Assembly: GCA_947629905.1 (NCBI GenBank)
Contig: CANRFM010000010.1
Coordinates: forward strand, 1-64,000
Direction of reading: 5' to 3'
DNA length: 64,000 bases
Source: an uncultured Clostridia bacterium
GTDB taxonomy: Bacteria > Bacillota > Clostridia > Oscillospirales > Ruminococcaceae
Positions within the stretch are counted from its first letter, which is position 1, and each line of letters starts with the position of its first letter. The notes under the pieces were generated by a model that searched no databases, was not told where the DNA came from, and worked only from the letters and a program-made list of their open reading frames with translations. A program made the position numbers and the translations under genes. Positions 23,388-32,275 of the stretch are shown here, piece after piece.

Positions 23388-23420
23388 GGACTGCATATGT
23401 GAGGTATGCAGTCCTTTTTT
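23388..23420 (+). terminator. Terminator after the lipoprotein gene
   Basis: GGACTGCATA (23388-23397), 7-base loop, TATGCAGTCC (23405-23414), then six Ts. Confidence 0.92.
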
Positions 23421-23431
23421 GTGAAAAAAGA

Positions 23432-23460
23432 TTGACACCTTTTCAAAAATATGGTATACT
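23432..23460 (+). promoter_or_regulatory. Promoter of the membrane-anchored unknown gene
   Basis: TTGACA (23432-23437), 17-bp spacer ending TGG (extended -10), TATACT (23455-23460). Confidence 0.75.
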
Positions 23461-23496
23461 TTTAACAGTAACCTGTTTAGGGAAAGGATGATACCA

Positions 23497-24186
23497 ATGA
23501 AAAAACGCCGACTGTTTTTGCCGATAGCGTTGGCAGTGCTGGTGGTGATCGTGGCAGTTTCCGTACTGCTGCTGACAAATTTCGGGCGGACGGAAATTAA
23601 CCCGAGTCTCTATCTGCGTGTGGATTTTGCGGGGCAGAGTACCATGGGGACGGCAGAAAGCCGCTTTGATGCGGAGAGAATGGTTGCCGAAAACCTGCGT
23701 GCTTTCGGGCTGAACAAGAACGCTTCCGAATCCGATATCCGGACAACAGCGGCAGAGGTGACTGCCTGCCTGACCGGCAGACTGGACAAGACTGACCACC
23801 TTTCCAACGGCGGACAGGTGATCTTCATATGGGACGAGGAAGGCATTGCGGCACTGGAGGAGGCTTACCGTGTCACAGTGGAAGATACAGACCCCACTTT
23901 TATCGTGACCGGGCTGCAAAGGACGGAGCAGGTCGACCTGTTTTCGGGGATCGCTGTCACCTATACGGGCAAGGAACCGGACGGGAAGATCTCCCTCTCC
24001 ACCACAGGTGCAGCGGTGCAGGGGCTTGTGTACACGGCGGAACCGGCAGAGGGGCTGCGCAACGGCGACACCGTTACCGTGACCGTCACAGCACCGGACG
24101 GCGGCGATCTGCAGGCGTATCTGCTGACGCAGAACAAGACCGCTTCTGCCACGACCAAGCAGTATATCGTTGAGGGACTTTCGTAA
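23497..24186 (+). CDS. Membrane-anchored extracytoplasmic protein of unknown function
   Basis: 229 residues. A basic start (MKKRR) and one transmembrane helix (about 6-27) anchor a predominantly beta-rich outer part with conserved-looking blocks VDFAGQSTMGTAESRF and FSGIAVTYTGKEPDGKISL. The latter resembles a small Ig-like or DUF4352-like repeat, but I do not recognise a family. Starting at ATG 23497 gives a 9-base gap to GAAAGGA; the ATG at 23488 touches that site. It has its own promoter and terminator. No catalytic motif is visible. Confidence 0.65.
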   Translation: MKKRRLFLPIALAVLVVIVAVSVLLLTNFGRTEINPSLYLRVDFAGQSTMGTAESRFDAERMVAENLRAFGLNKNASESDIRTTAAEVTACLTGRLDKTDHLSNGGQVIFIWDEEGIAALEEAYRVTVEDTDPTFIVTGLQRTEQVDLFSGIAVTYTGKEPDGKISLSTTGAAVQGLVYTAEPAEGLRNGDTVTVTVTAPDGGDLQAYLLTQNKTASATTKQYIVEGLS

Positions 24187-24194
24187 AATACCTG

Positions 24195-24223
24195 CTGCCG
24201 GCTTACCCCAAGCCGGCAGTTTT
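24195..24223 (+). terminator. Terminator
   Basis: CTGCCGGCTT (24195-24204), loop ACCCC, AAGCCGGCAG (24210-24219), TTTT. It ends the single-gene unit upstream. Confidence 0.9.
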
Positions 24224-24297
24224 GCCTTGAAAATACCCTATCCGGAACGATTCGCCAAAATATTTTTCCGTTCTTTCAGAAATCCACCGTAAACCCC

Positions 24298-24326
24298 TTG
24301 CATTTTTCGTCAATATCGTGTATAAT
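24298..24326 (+). promoter_or_regulatory. Promoter of glyA
   Basis: TTGCAT (24298-24303), 17-bp spacer, TATAAT (24321-24326). The ~70-base leader contains a small hairpin, CGGGCTTTCTGCCCG (about 24363-24377); I see no known riboswitch in it. Confidence 0.7.
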
Positions 24327-24401
24327 GAAAGTGTATGGCTTCCGGGATACGGGGGCAAAGCACGGGCTTTCTGCCCGAATCAATGTAAAGGAGTTTTTCC
24401 C

Positions 24402-25658
24402 ATGTTCAATGATCTGATCGATACCATCGGCTATGTGGAGCAGGCTGACCCGGAGGTCGGTGCTGCCATGCAGAAGGAGCTTGCCCGCCAGAGACGGAAT
24501 CTGGAGCTGATCGCCTCCGAAAATATCGTCTCCCCGGCTGTCATGGCTGCTATGGGCAGCGTGCTCACCAATAAATATGCCGAGGGCTACCCCGGCAAGC
24601 GCTACTACGGCGGCTGCGAGTGCGTGGACATCGTGGAGCAGATCGCCATTGACCGTGCGTGCAAGCTGTTCGGGGCAAAGTTCGCTAACGTGCAGCCCCA
24701 TTCCGGCGCACAGGCAAATACTGCCGTCTATGTGGCAACGCTTCAGCCGGGCGATACGGTTTTAGGTATGAGCCTTGCGGACGGCGGACACCTGACACAC
24801 GGTTCTCCTGCCAATCTGTCCGGTAAGTATTTCCATTTTGTTTCCTACGGTCTGGACGATACCACGGAGATGATCAATTATGATGATGTACAGAAACTTG
24901 CCGAGGAGTCCCAGCCGAAGCTGATCGTTGCCGGTGCATCTGCCTATCCGAGAGCCATTGACTTCAAGCGGCTTTCTGAGATCGCCAAGTCTGTCGGCGC
25001 ACTGCTGATGGTCGATATGGCACACATTGCCGGACTGGTGGCTGCCGGACAGCACGAAAGCCCTGTACCGTATGCCGATATTGTAACGACCACCACCCAC
25101 AAGACCCTCAGAGGACCGAGAGGCGGTCTTATCCTCACCAATGACGAGGCACTTGCCAAGAAGATCAATTCTGCCATTTTCCCCGGTACACAGGGCGGAC
25201 CGCTGATGCATATCATTGCGGCAAAGGCAGTTTGCTTCGGGGAAGCACTCAAGCCGGAATTTAAGGACTATCAACGGCGCATTGTGGAAAATGCCAAGGC
25301 ACTTGCCGAGGGACTGGTCAAGCGGGGATTCAACCTTGTGTCCGGCGGTACGGATAACCACCTGATGCTGGTCGATCTGCGTCCGTTCGGCATCACAGGC
25401 AAGGAACTGGAGCACCGTCTGGACGAGGTATACATCACGGTCAATAAGAATGCCATTCACAACGACCCCGAAAAGCCCTTCGTGACAAGCGGTATCCGCA
25501 TCGGCACACCGGCTGTCACCACAAGAGGACTGGGTGTGGCTGAAATGGAGAAGATCGCAGAGTACATCTATCTCTGTGCAGTCGATTTTGAGAACAAGGC
25601 GGACGAGATCCGTGCGGGCGTGACGGAGATCTGCGAGAAATTCCCGCTGTATGCGTAA
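24402..25658 (+). CDS. glyA: Serine hydroxymethyltransferase
   Basis: 418 residues, PLP-dependent. It converts serine and tetrahydrofolate to glycine and methylene-THF. The PLP lysine is Lys234 in [14 protein letters not shown]; other family blocks are [17 protein letters not shown] near the N-terminus, [13 protein letters not shown] and [16 protein letters not shown] at 24402 follows AAAGGAG. It is a single-gene unit with its own promoter and a long hairpin behind it. Confidence 0.96.
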   Translation: MFNDLIDTIGYVEQADPEVGAAMQKELARQRRNLELIASENIVSPAVMAAMGSVLTNKYAEGYPGKRYYGGCECVDIVEQIAIDRACKLFGAKFANVQPHSGAQANTAVYVATLQPGDTVLGMSLADGGHLTHGSPANLSGKYFHFVSYGLDDTTEMINYDDVQKLAEESQPKLIVAGASAYPRAIDFKRLSEIAKSVGALLMVDMAHIAGLVAAGQHESPVPYADIVTTTTHKTLRGPRGGLILTNDEALAKKINSAIFPGTQGGPLMHIIAAKAVCFGEALKPEFKDYQRRIVENAKALAEGLVKRGFNLVSGGTDNHLMLVDLRPFGITGKELEHRLDEVYITVNKNAIHNDPEKPFVTSGIRIGTPAVTTRGLGVAEMEKIAEYIYLCAVDFENKADEIRAGVTEICEKFPLYA

Positions 25659-25720
25659 GCCGGACGTTCCGTGTCTCCTGCGCCGGGCTGTTCCGGGGCA
25701 GGAGGACTGTCCGGCTGTTG
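25658..25720 (+). terminator. Long hairpin after glyA
   Basis: AGCCGGAC (25658-25665) pairs with GTCCGGCT (25709-25716), and inside it TCTCCTGC pairs with GGCAGGAG. The stem starts at the last base of the stop codon. The downstream tail GTTGT is only moderately T-rich. Confidence 0.6.
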
Positions 25721-25800
25721 TCGGAGAGACAGGAAATTTGTCAGAAAACAGGAAACTCCATCATGGATTTCCGTCTGAGATGTGAAACGGAGGTCTTTGC

Positions 25801-26247
25801 ATGACCATTGCCATATACTCCCGCAAAAATATGGAGCGGCTTTTCGTGCGGGGATTTCCGGCGCATACGGCTGTGATCAGCTTCTGCGACCCGCCGGAAA
25901 CGGCAGACAGAGAGCCGCTGAATTATAAAAACAAAACAGACCGGGTGTTCCAGATCGAACTGGCAGATATTACCTATCAGGAACTTGCCGCACACGGCAT
26001 GACCTACGAGGGGTATTTCACGGAAGCGGAGGAGTTGGCAGAGTTCGTGTTTGCTGCCATCCGGGACGGCTATGACATCATTGTCCAGTGTGAGGACGGC
26101 AACCGCCGGAGTGCGGGCTGTGCGGCAGCGCTCCATGAATTTTTCACGGCGGACGGGGTGTTCATCTTTGCGGATTACCGCTATACACCGAGCCAGATGG
26201 TGTTCCACAAGGTCTACAATGCACTGTGGCTTTCGGGGAAACGGTAA
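25801..26247 (+). CDS. Phosphatase-like protein with a Cys-x5-Arg-Ser loop
   Basis: 148 residues, soluble. The only clear motif is C97-EDGNR-R103-S104 in IIVQCEDGNRRSAGCAAAL, preceded by a hydrophobic strand and followed by a helix; this matches the layout of the dual-specificity/tyrosine phosphatase P-loop (CX5R(S/T)). The usual His before the Cys is Gln here. The N-terminal half (AIYSRKNMERL, then VISFCDPPET) resembles small phage-type and clostridial proteins annotated as phosphatases. ATG follows GGAGG with 8 bases. It heads a cluster with a membrane protein and RarA. Activity is uncertain. Confidence 0.55.
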   Translation: MTIAIYSRKNMERLFVRGFPAHTAVISFCDPPETADREPLNYKNKTDRVFQIELADITYQELAAHGMTYEGYFTEAEELAEFVFAAIRDGYDIIVQCEDGNRRSAGCAAALHEFFTADGVFIFADYRYTPSQMVFHKVYNALWLSGKR

Positions 26248-26265
26248 GGCGGAAAGGAGTGTGCC

Positions 26266-27030
26266 ATGCAGCTTGACGATGTGACTGCCGGCTTTTTAGA
26301 GGATGAGGAGGCAGGAAAGCGCTTTGCCAAAACCGCCTGTGAGAATCTGCGGGGACGTGTCCGCAGAAGTTTCGGGGATGTGAGCAAGACCGTTCTGATA
26401 ATGGCAGTGCTGTTGGGGGTGTGGTATCTGGTGTTCCGTCATGCGCCGACCGTGCTGCTGATGCTGACGGCTGTGCCGGTGTGGCTGGGTGCGTTCGTGG
26501 CATTCTGGAACATGGTACGCTGGGAGCTGACCTTTGACGGGGAAACAGGCTGGTTCGGGTTCAGCTCGCTGTTCGGGACGGATCTGCGGTTTCACGTGTC
26601 GGAGATCTACCGCATCCGCCGGGAGAGTGTGCGGAGCATTTCCCATGGGCTGAAAAATTGGGATACGCTTTCCATCGAGGTCGGCAATACCGTCATCCCC
26701 GTTGTGCTGCGTAAATACTGGTTCGAGACGAAACACACGCACCGTCAATTCAAGGGCGGCTATACGGATGCGGAGAAGCTCTCGCAGTATCTGGAGCTGT
26801 ACCAGCGGTATTTAGCACCGCCGGATTTCGGGATGCAGCGTGCACAGCAGGGGGAGCTTGCGCCTGCCGTGGCGGCTGCCATTGCTGCACAGCGGGCAGA
26901 AATGCAGGAAAATCTCCCTGCCCCGGCAGAAACACCTGCCCCGGAACAAAAGCCCGCCCCCGAAAAGCCGCAAGTGGACGTGGATGCACTGTTCAACTCC
27001 ATTTTGCAGGAACACGGGAAAAAGAAATAG
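26266..27030 (+). CDS. Membrane protein with two helices and a C-terminal Pro/Ala-rich tail
   Basis: 254 residues. Two adjacent transmembrane helices (about 43-60 and 63-82) form a hairpin near the N-terminus. A beta-rich region follows, with an RWELTFDGETGWFGFSSLF start (PH-like or YcxB-like in appearance), and then a tail with PAPAETPAPEQKPAPEKP before a short acidic-basic end. I do not recognise a family with confidence. The start ATG follows AAAGGAG. It stands 18 bases after the phosphatase-like gene and 13 bases before rarA. Confidence 0.6.
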   Translation: MQLDDVTAGFLEDEEAGKRFAKTACENLRGRVRRSFGDVSKTVLIMAVLLGVWYLVFRHAPTVLLMLTAVPVWLGAFVAFWNMVRWELTFDGETGWFGFSSLFGTDLRFHVSEIYRIRRESVRSISHGLKNWDTLSIEVGNTVIPVVLRKYWFETKHTHRQFKGGYTDAEKLSQYLELYQRYLAPPDFGMQRAQQGELAPAVAAAIAAQRAEMQENLPAPAETPAPEQKPAPEKPQVDVDALFNSILQEHGKKK

Positions 27031-27043
27031 AAAGGAGCACGCC

Positions 27044-28318
27044 ATGGCTTCACCGCTTGCTGACCGTATCCGCCCGAAATCACTGGATGATGTGGTCGGG
27101 CAGCAGCATATCCTTGCACCCGGCAAACCGCTGCGGCGCATTATTGAGAGCGGAAACATTCCCAACATGATTTTCTACGGGCCGTCCGGCATCGGCAAAA
27201 CGACCGTTGCCGGCATCATTGCTGCCCGGACGAACATGACACTGCACATCCTCAACGGCACGCAGGCAGGCGTTTCGGACATCAAGTCCGTCATTGCGGA
27301 TGTGGGGACATTTGCGGGGATGAACGGGATATTGCTGTATCTGGACGAAATTCAGTACCTCAACAAGAAGCAGCAGCAGTCGCTCCTTGCCTATATCGAG
27401 AGCGGAGACATCACGCTGATCGCCTCCACGACCGAAAATCCCTATTTTGCGGTCTATAATGCCGTCATCAGCCGGAGTACGGTCTTTGAATTCAAGCCGG
27501 TAGACGCTGCCGAAATGGAAAAGGCTGTCATCCGGGCATTTTCGCTTTTGGAGGAAGAAACAGGTACACCGCTGCACCTTGCGGAGGGGGTCACGCACTG
27601 CATTGCACAGGGCAGCGGCGGTGACGTGCGCAAGGCGATGAATGCGGCAGAACTCTGCGTGCTGTCGGCAGAACCGACGGCGGAGGGGCTTGAAATTTCA
27701 CTGGAACTGGCGCAGTCCCTTACGCAGCGAAGCAATATGCGCTATGACCGGGACGGAGATGCGCATTATGACATTTTGTCGGCGTTACAGAAATCCATCC
27801 GGGGCAGCGATGAAAATGCAGCCCTGCACTATGCGGCAAGGCTGCTCGAAGCGGGAGATTTAATTTCGCTGACAAGGCGGCTTCTCGTGATCGCCTCGGA
27901 GGATGTGGGGCTTGCGTATCCGCAGGCGGCAATGATCGTGAAAGCCTGTGTGGACAATGCCCTTGCGCTGGGTATGCCGGAAGCGCAGATACCGATCGCC
28001 GAAGCTGTTATCCTGATGTGCACTGCCCCGAAATCCAACAGTGCCAACAATGCGATCAAGGCGGCATTTCAGGATCTGCACGCATACGGGGCACTGGATT
28101 TTCCACGGCATTTGCAGAATGTTCACCTTGACGGGGAGGGGGCTGCTGTGAGAGGGCAGCACTACCTCTATCCGCATGATTTCCGGAATCACTATGTAAG
28201 GCAGCAGTACCTGCCGGACGAGATCGCCGATCATGTCTATTATGAATTCGGGGAAAACAAGCAGGAACAGGCGGCAATGCTTTATCGGAAGAAAATTTTA
28301 GAGGAAAGCGAAGAGTAG
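27044..28318 (+). CDS. rarA: Replication-associated recombination protein A (AAA ATPase)
   Basis: 424 residues, clamp-loader-type AAA+ ATPase that acts at stalled replication forks (MgsA/RarA family). The N-terminal PLADRIRPKSLDDVVGQQHIL, Walker A GPSGIGKTT (about 46-54), Walker B LYLDEIQYL and a sensor-1 ASTTENPYF are all present. The C-terminal tetramerisation region includes RGSDENAALHYAARLLEAGD and a RLLVIASEDVGLA motif typical of the family. ATG at 27044 follows AAAGGAG; the longer ORF upstream overlaps the membrane-protein gene. Confidence 0.95.
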   Translation: MASPLADRIRPKSLDDVVGQQHILAPGKPLRRIIESGNIPNMIFYGPSGIGKTTVAGIIAARTNMTLHILNGTQAGVSDIKSVIADVGTFAGMNGILLYLDEIQYLNKKQQQSLLAYIESGDITLIASTTENPYFAVYNAVISRSTVFEFKPVDAAEMEKAVIRAFSLLEEETGTPLHLAEGVTHCIAQGSGGDVRKAMNAAELCVLSAEPTAEGLEISLELAQSLTQRSNMRYDRDGDAHYDILSALQKSIRGSDENAALHYAARLLEAGDLISLTRRLLVIASEDVGLAYPQAAMIVKACVDNALALGMPEAQIPIAEAVILMCTAPKSNSANNAIKAAFQDLHAYGALDFPRHLQNVHLDGEGAAVRGQHYLYPHDFRNHYVRQQYLPDEIADHVYYEFGENKQEQAAMLYRKKILEESEE

Positions 28319-28330
28319 CCTCAGACAAGA

Positions 28331-28358
28331 AACAGCCGGGATAGTCGTCCCGGCTGTT
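28331..28358. terminator. Shared terminator between convergent rarA and lysC
   Basis: AACAGCCGGGA (28331-28341) and TCCCGGCTGTT (28348-28358) form a perfect 11-bp stem with a 6-base loop; T-rich sequence is present but modest on both sides. Confidence 0.8.
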
Positions 28359-28392
28359 GTTGTAAGATTTTGAAGAAGAACGATACGCTGCA

Positions 28393-29718
28393 TTACAGCG
28401 TAGACAGTACAAATACGTCATAGATATAGCGGATCGCCTGATGCAGGTCATGTTCATTCACGCCCACGATGACGTTCAGCTCGCTTGAACCCTGATCGAT
28501 CATCTTGACATTGATGCGCCCGTGTGCCAGTGCTGCGAAAATTCTCGCTGCCGTGCCACGGGTTTTTCTCATGCCACGTCCTACCACGGCAAGCATGGCA
28601 ATATCCGGCTCGATTTCAAGGTGATCCGGCTCGACTGCCTTGCGCAGGGCAGAGAGAAGCTGTTCTTCCTTGCCCTTGAGGGATTCGCTGTCCGCAATGA
28701 TACTCAGCGTGTCAATGCCCGAAGGCATATGCTCCACATTGATGCCTAATTCCGCAAAGACATTCAGCACATCCCGCACAAAGCCGATCTCGCTGTTCAT
28801 CATGCCTTTTTCCATATTGATCGCAACGAAGCCCTTTTTCCCGGCAATGCCTGTAATTGTCCGCACCGGTTCGTCTACGGCATCGCTGTCCGGAATGATC
28901 ATCGTGCCGGCATCTTCCGGGGCGTTGGTGTTGCGGATGTTGATGGGGATACCTGCCGTGCGTACCGGAAAGATCGCATCCTCATGCAGCACGGAAAAGC
29001 CCATGTACGAAAGCTCCCGGAGTTCCTTGTAGGTGATGACGGGGATGACGACCGGGTCTTTGACGACACGGGGGTCTGCCACCAAAATGCCGGACACGTC
29101 CGTCCAGTTCTCGTACACCGCCGCATGGACTGCCCTTGCCACGAGCGAACCCGTCACGTCCGAGCCGCCCCTCGAAAACGTCCGCACGACACCGCTGACC
29201 GACTTCCCGTAAAAGCCCGGAATGACGGCGTGGGTCACACCTTTCAGGCGTTCCCGGAGTTTGGCAACGGTTTCATGGCGCAGCATCATGCCCTCATCAC
29301 TGAACACGATCACATCGGCTGCATCGATGAACGTGAAGCCTAAATATGCCGCAATAACGATACCGTTCAGGTATTCGCCACGGCTGGCGGCATATTCTCT
29401 GCCGGCAGAAGCTAAATTTGCCTGAATGCGGTCAAATTCCTCGTCCAGTGAGATACCCACCCCAAGGGAGGCGATGATCTCATTATAGCGTGCCTTGATC
29501 CGCCCGAAGTCCTCCGTAAAATCCTCGCCAAGGCTTGCTTTTTCGTAGCAGGCGTAGAGCATATCCGTGATCTTGACATCACTGCTGCTGCGCTTGCCGG
29601 GGGCAGAGGGCACAACATAGCGCCTGTCTGCATCGCTTTTTATGATAGCGGCTGCCTTCCGGATCTGGTCTGCATCCGCAAGACTGCTGCCGCCGAACTT
29701 GACTACCTTTACACCCAT
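28393..29718 (-). CDS. lysC: Aspartate kinase
   Basis: 441 residues. It phosphorylates aspartate as the first step toward Lys, Met, Thr and Ile. The N-terminal KFGGSSLADADQI contains the ATP/aspartate signature KFGG(S/T)S, and the middle has FSRGGSDVTGSLVARAVHA (substrate-binding region). Two C-terminal ACT-type regulatory repeats (about 310-440, including INMEKGMMNSEIGF and MLAVVGRGM) indicate feedback control. The length and layout match the Clostridial monofunctional type. ATG at 29718 follows AGGAGG. It has its own promoter; no lysine riboswitch fits in the short leader. Confidence 0.93.
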   Translation of the reverse strand: MGVKVVKFGGSSLADADQIRKAAAIIKSDADRRYVVPSAPGKRSSSDVKITDMLYACYEKASLGEDFTEDFGRIKARYNEIIASLGVGISLDEEFDRIQANLASAGREYAASRGEYLNGIVIAAYLGFTFIDAADVIVFSDEGMMLRHETVAKLRERLKGVTHAVIPGFYGKSVSGVVRTFSRGGSDVTGSLVARAVHAAVYENWTDVSGILVADPRVVKDPVVIPVITYKELRELSYMGFSVLHEDAIFPVRTAGIPINIRNTNAPEDAGTMIIPDSDAVDEPVRTITGIAGKKGFVAINMEKGMMNSEIGFVRDVLNVFAELGINVEHMPSGIDTLSIIADSESLKGKEEQLLSALRKAVEPDHLEIEPDIAMLAVVGRGMRKTRGTAARIFAALAHGRINVKMIDQGSSELNVIVGVNEHDLHQAIRYIYDVFVLSTL

Positions 29719-29760
29719 GTCTCTTTCCTCCTGAAAAGCATCAATTTTCTGTACTTTCTT

Positions 29761-29789
29761 ATTATATTCTATTTTCCCTGAAAAAGCAA
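29761..29789 (-). promoter_or_regulatory. Promoter of lysC
   Basis: Minus strand TTGCTT (29784-29789), 17-bp spacer, TATAAT (29761-29766), about 43 bases before the ATG. Confidence 0.6.
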
Positions 29790-29946
29790 GTGGAAATCCA
29801 TACAATTTTTTCCGGCATGAATGTGTTTTTTTGGTGAATACGGCTGTACGCCCGTGAAAAACACTGGCTTGCTCGGCGGAGAATGCGGCTTTACAGAAAA
29901 TTTACAAAAAATTTACGGCATCTTGTACAGAAAATGGTCAGCAGGC

Positions 29947-29975
29947 TTGCATTTTTACGGGAAACATGATATAAT
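29947..29975 (+). promoter_or_regulatory. Promoter of the sensor-GGDEF gene
   Basis: TTGCAT (29947-29952), 17-bp spacer ending TGA, TATAAT (29970-29975), 77 bases before the ATG. Confidence 0.7.
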
Positions 29976-30051
29976 GAATTTGTGTTTGCCGGACGGCAGA
30001 GGAATGCACGTCCGCTGTGTATGACCGATATTACGGCAAAGGAGGATCTAT

Positions 30052-31911
30052 ATGCTGCATGGATACAAAATTGCTGCTGTCTGTGTCTCCAAGATCCATG
30101 AAGCAGTCCTGATCGAATTTCTACAGTCCCTCAGTGATACGCTTGCCGCACAGAACTGGCGGGTACTTGTGTTTACGACCGGTACGGATCTGTTCTGGAA
30201 ATCCAAATCCAATATGGGCGAGGAATGCATTTTCGACCTCATCGACACGGACACAACGGATGCGCTTGTCATTTTCAATGACAAAATTCTGGATATTTCC
30301 TGTCTGGAATCGATCATCTCCCGTGCGCAGGGGCATGATATTCCTGTGTTTTTCCTCAACGGTATGCGGGAAAACTGCTGCTGTGTCAATTTTGATTATA
30401 AAAAGGGCTTTGCCAATGTTGTCAGACACCTGATCGAAGTACACGGGGTGCATGATTTTCACTACATAGGCGGCTTTGAAAATAACGAGTACTCGGACGA
30501 ACGCCGGGATGCCATGCGGAAAGTACTGGATGAGTATTCTATCCCGTTTGGGAACGACCGCATCAGCTATGGCAATTTCTGGTCTGTGCCAGCAAGGGAT
30601 GCAGCGAAAAAGCTCATAGACGAGCATCGTCTGCCGAGGGCAATCGTCTGTGCCAATGATACGATGGCAATTGCCGTCTGTGTGGAGCTGCACCAGAACG
30701 GCTACCGGGTGCCGGAGGATGTGATCGTGACAGGCTTTGACGGCATTGATGCCATTCATTATTCTATCCCGACCATGACTTCGGCTTTCTGCGATTACGG
30801 GGAATTGGGTGCGGCAGTCGGCAGCCTGATCGTCCGCAGCGGAAACGGCGAAGAGATCCCCGGCAGTTTGTTCCTTGAGCCGAAGCCCCTGTTGCAGGAG
30901 TCCTGCGGCTGTCAGGCGCAGAAAGCACTGGATATGGTGGACTTCATCAACGGGCTGAATAACACCTTCAACCGCTTCCAGACGGAGGATGAACTGTTGG
31001 GGGAGATCTCCTCGAAAATTCAGGGCAGCACCACGCTTGACGAAATTCACGACCAGCTTCACCATGAAGTGTTCTACAGCATGACTGCTGTCCTCAAAAA
31101 GGAGACCATAGATTTTTCGCTCGACCCCATGCGTATCCATTCCGGAACGGCATTCGGCGAGGAAGTCTATGTGGTGCAGGATACGGATGTGTGGGAGTCG
31201 GAGCGGCAGCTCATTCCCGTCCGTTCCCTTGTGCCGAGATTGGCAGATATGTTCCAGACGGGAAAAGCGATCGTGTTCATTGCGCTGCATCAGATCGACA
31301 TTCCGCTTGGGTATCTGAGCTTTCACTTTCAGGACTACGGCCGTCAGAGCTACCTCAAGATCAATCAGATCGCCCTTTCCCTGAGCAGTGCCATTGCCGG
31401 TTTCCGGAATGCGCAGTATCAGAAGCACCTACAGGCGAAAGTCGATGAAATGTACAAATATGATGCCCTCACCGGGCTGTATAACCGCATTGCTTTCCTC
31501 AAACGATTCCGGCAGATGATGGAGGGGACGGTCTCCCACAGTCTGACACTGGTGCTGTGCGATCTGGACGGGCTGAAATACATCAACGACCATTTCAGCC
31601 ACACGGAAGGCGACAATGCCATAGCCGTGACAGCGAATGCACTCCACGAAGCCTGCCGGGAAGGGCTGTGCTGCCGTTACGGCGGGGATGAACTGGTCGC
31701 TGTCCTGAACCGTGCCGCAGACCCGGCAGCTTTGCGGGCAGAAATTCTGCATTTGCTGGATAGTTATAACCAGACCTCCGGGAAACCCTATCAGGTGTCG
31801 GCAAGTATCGGCATCTACACCTCGTCATCGGAGGGCTTTGAGCAGATGTTTGAAAAGGCAGATGCCCTGATGTATCAGGACAAAACCGGCAAGCCGCACA
31901 GGCGGACATAA
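30052..31911 (+). CDS. LacI-type sugar-sensor domain fused to a GGDEF domain
   Basis: 619 residues, cytoplasmic: no signal peptide or membrane helix is visible. Residues about 1-290 form a periplasmic-binding-protein/LacI effector fold (YIGGFENNEYSDERRDAM, then AIVCANDTMAIAVC and VIVTGFDGIDAIHYS) without a DNA-binding head. A GAF-like middle region follows, then a GGDEF domain (about 450-615) with LCDLDGLKYINDHFSH and RYGGDEL at 542-548. The signature is G544-G-D-E-L548 rather than GGDEF; the acidic residues are kept. The layout suggests that an intracellular sugar or similar ligand controls c-di-GMP synthesis. Catalytic activity is inferred. Confidence 0.85.
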   Translation: MLHGYKIAAVCVSKIHEAVLIEFLQSLSDTLAAQNWRVLVFTTGTDLFWKSKSNMGEECIFDLIDTDTTDALVIFNDKILDISCLESIISRAQGHDIPVFFLNGMRENCCCVNFDYKKGFANVVRHLIEVHGVHDFHYIGGFENNEYSDERRDAMRKVLDEYSIPFGNDRISYGNFWSVPARDAAKKLIDEHRLPRAIVCANDTMAIAVCVELHQNGYRVPEDVIVTGFDGIDAIHYSIPTMTSAFCDYGELGAAVGSLIVRSGNGEEIPGSLFLEPKPLLQESCGCQAQKALDMVDFINGLNNTFNRFQTEDELLGEISSKIQGSTTLDEIHDQLHHEVFYSMTAVLKKETIDFSLDPMRIHSGTAFGEEVYVVQDTDVWESERQLIPVRSLVPRLADMFQTGKAIVFIALHQIDIPLGYLSFHFQDYGRQSYLKINQIALSLSSAIAGFRNAQYQKHLQAKVDEMYKYDALTGLYNRIAFLKRFRQMMEGTVSHSLTLVLCDLDGLKYINDHFSHTEGDNAIAVTANALHEACREGLCCRYGGDELVAVLNRAADPAALRAEILHLLDSYNQTSGKPYQVSASIGIYTSSSEGFEQMFEKADALMYQDKTGKPHRRT

Positions 31912-31932
31912 CAGAAAATTTGAAAAAACCCC

Positions 31933-31961
31933 TTGACAAATGCGGGAAGATGTTGTATAAT
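31933..31961 (+). promoter_or_regulatory. Promoter of the T-box leader and leuA
   Basis: Exact consensus TTGACA (31933-31938), 17-bp spacer, TATAAT (31956-31961). A strong promoter fits a gene controlled by attenuation. Confidence 0.82.
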
Positions 31962-31974
31962 AGATATAATAAAT

Positions 31975-32236
31975 GCGATGATGGGAAACAATTCACAGTC
32001 TCCCGGATTTCAGAGAGCTGCCGGTCGGTGCGAGGCAGTGTCCGCCCTGTGAAATCACTCGTCCCGGAGCAGATGTGCCGAACGTCCGTCCAGTAGGTGC
32101 ATACGGGTACTCCCGTTACAGAGCGATGCATTTTCAGGATGCAGCAGAGTGGGCGCTTATGCGTCAAGAAGAGTGGTACCACGGAGTGCATGACTTCGTC
32201 TCTTTTGTGTCAGTCCGGCATGAAAGAGATTTTTTT
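31975..32236 (+). promoter_or_regulatory. T-box riboswitch (leucine specifier CUC)
   Basis: Stem I base: GGGA (31983-31986) pairs with TCCC (32062-32065). Above an asymmetric loop TTCACAG (31992-31998) pairs with CTGTGAA (32047-32053). The right side of that loop reads ATCACTCG, and CTC (32058-32060), followed by G just before the lower helix, fits a Leu specifier. The T-box core GAGTGGTACCACGG is at 32171-32184; TGGT would pair with tRNA ends ACCA. A terminator follows: TCTCTTT (32199-32205) with AAAGAGA (32223-32229) and seven Ts. Uncharged tRNA-Leu should favour the antiterminator and leuA expression. Confidence 0.88.
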
Positions 32237-32275
32237 ATGCCGGAAATGCAAAACTTTCAGAAAGGCGGTAATACT

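Noticed and set aside
24327..24401. Riboswitch in the glyA leader
   Set aside because: Only a small hairpin is visible in about 70 bases. It lacks the paired aptamers of glycine riboswitches and the conserved core of THF riboswitches.
29719..29760. Lysine riboswitch upstream of lysC
   Set aside because: The leader from the visible promoter is only about 40 bases, far too short.
32054..32056. AUC as Ile specifier of the T-box
   Set aside because: CTC is directly beside the lower helix and followed by one purine, the usual geometry; the gene makes leucine. AUC remains a weaker alternative.
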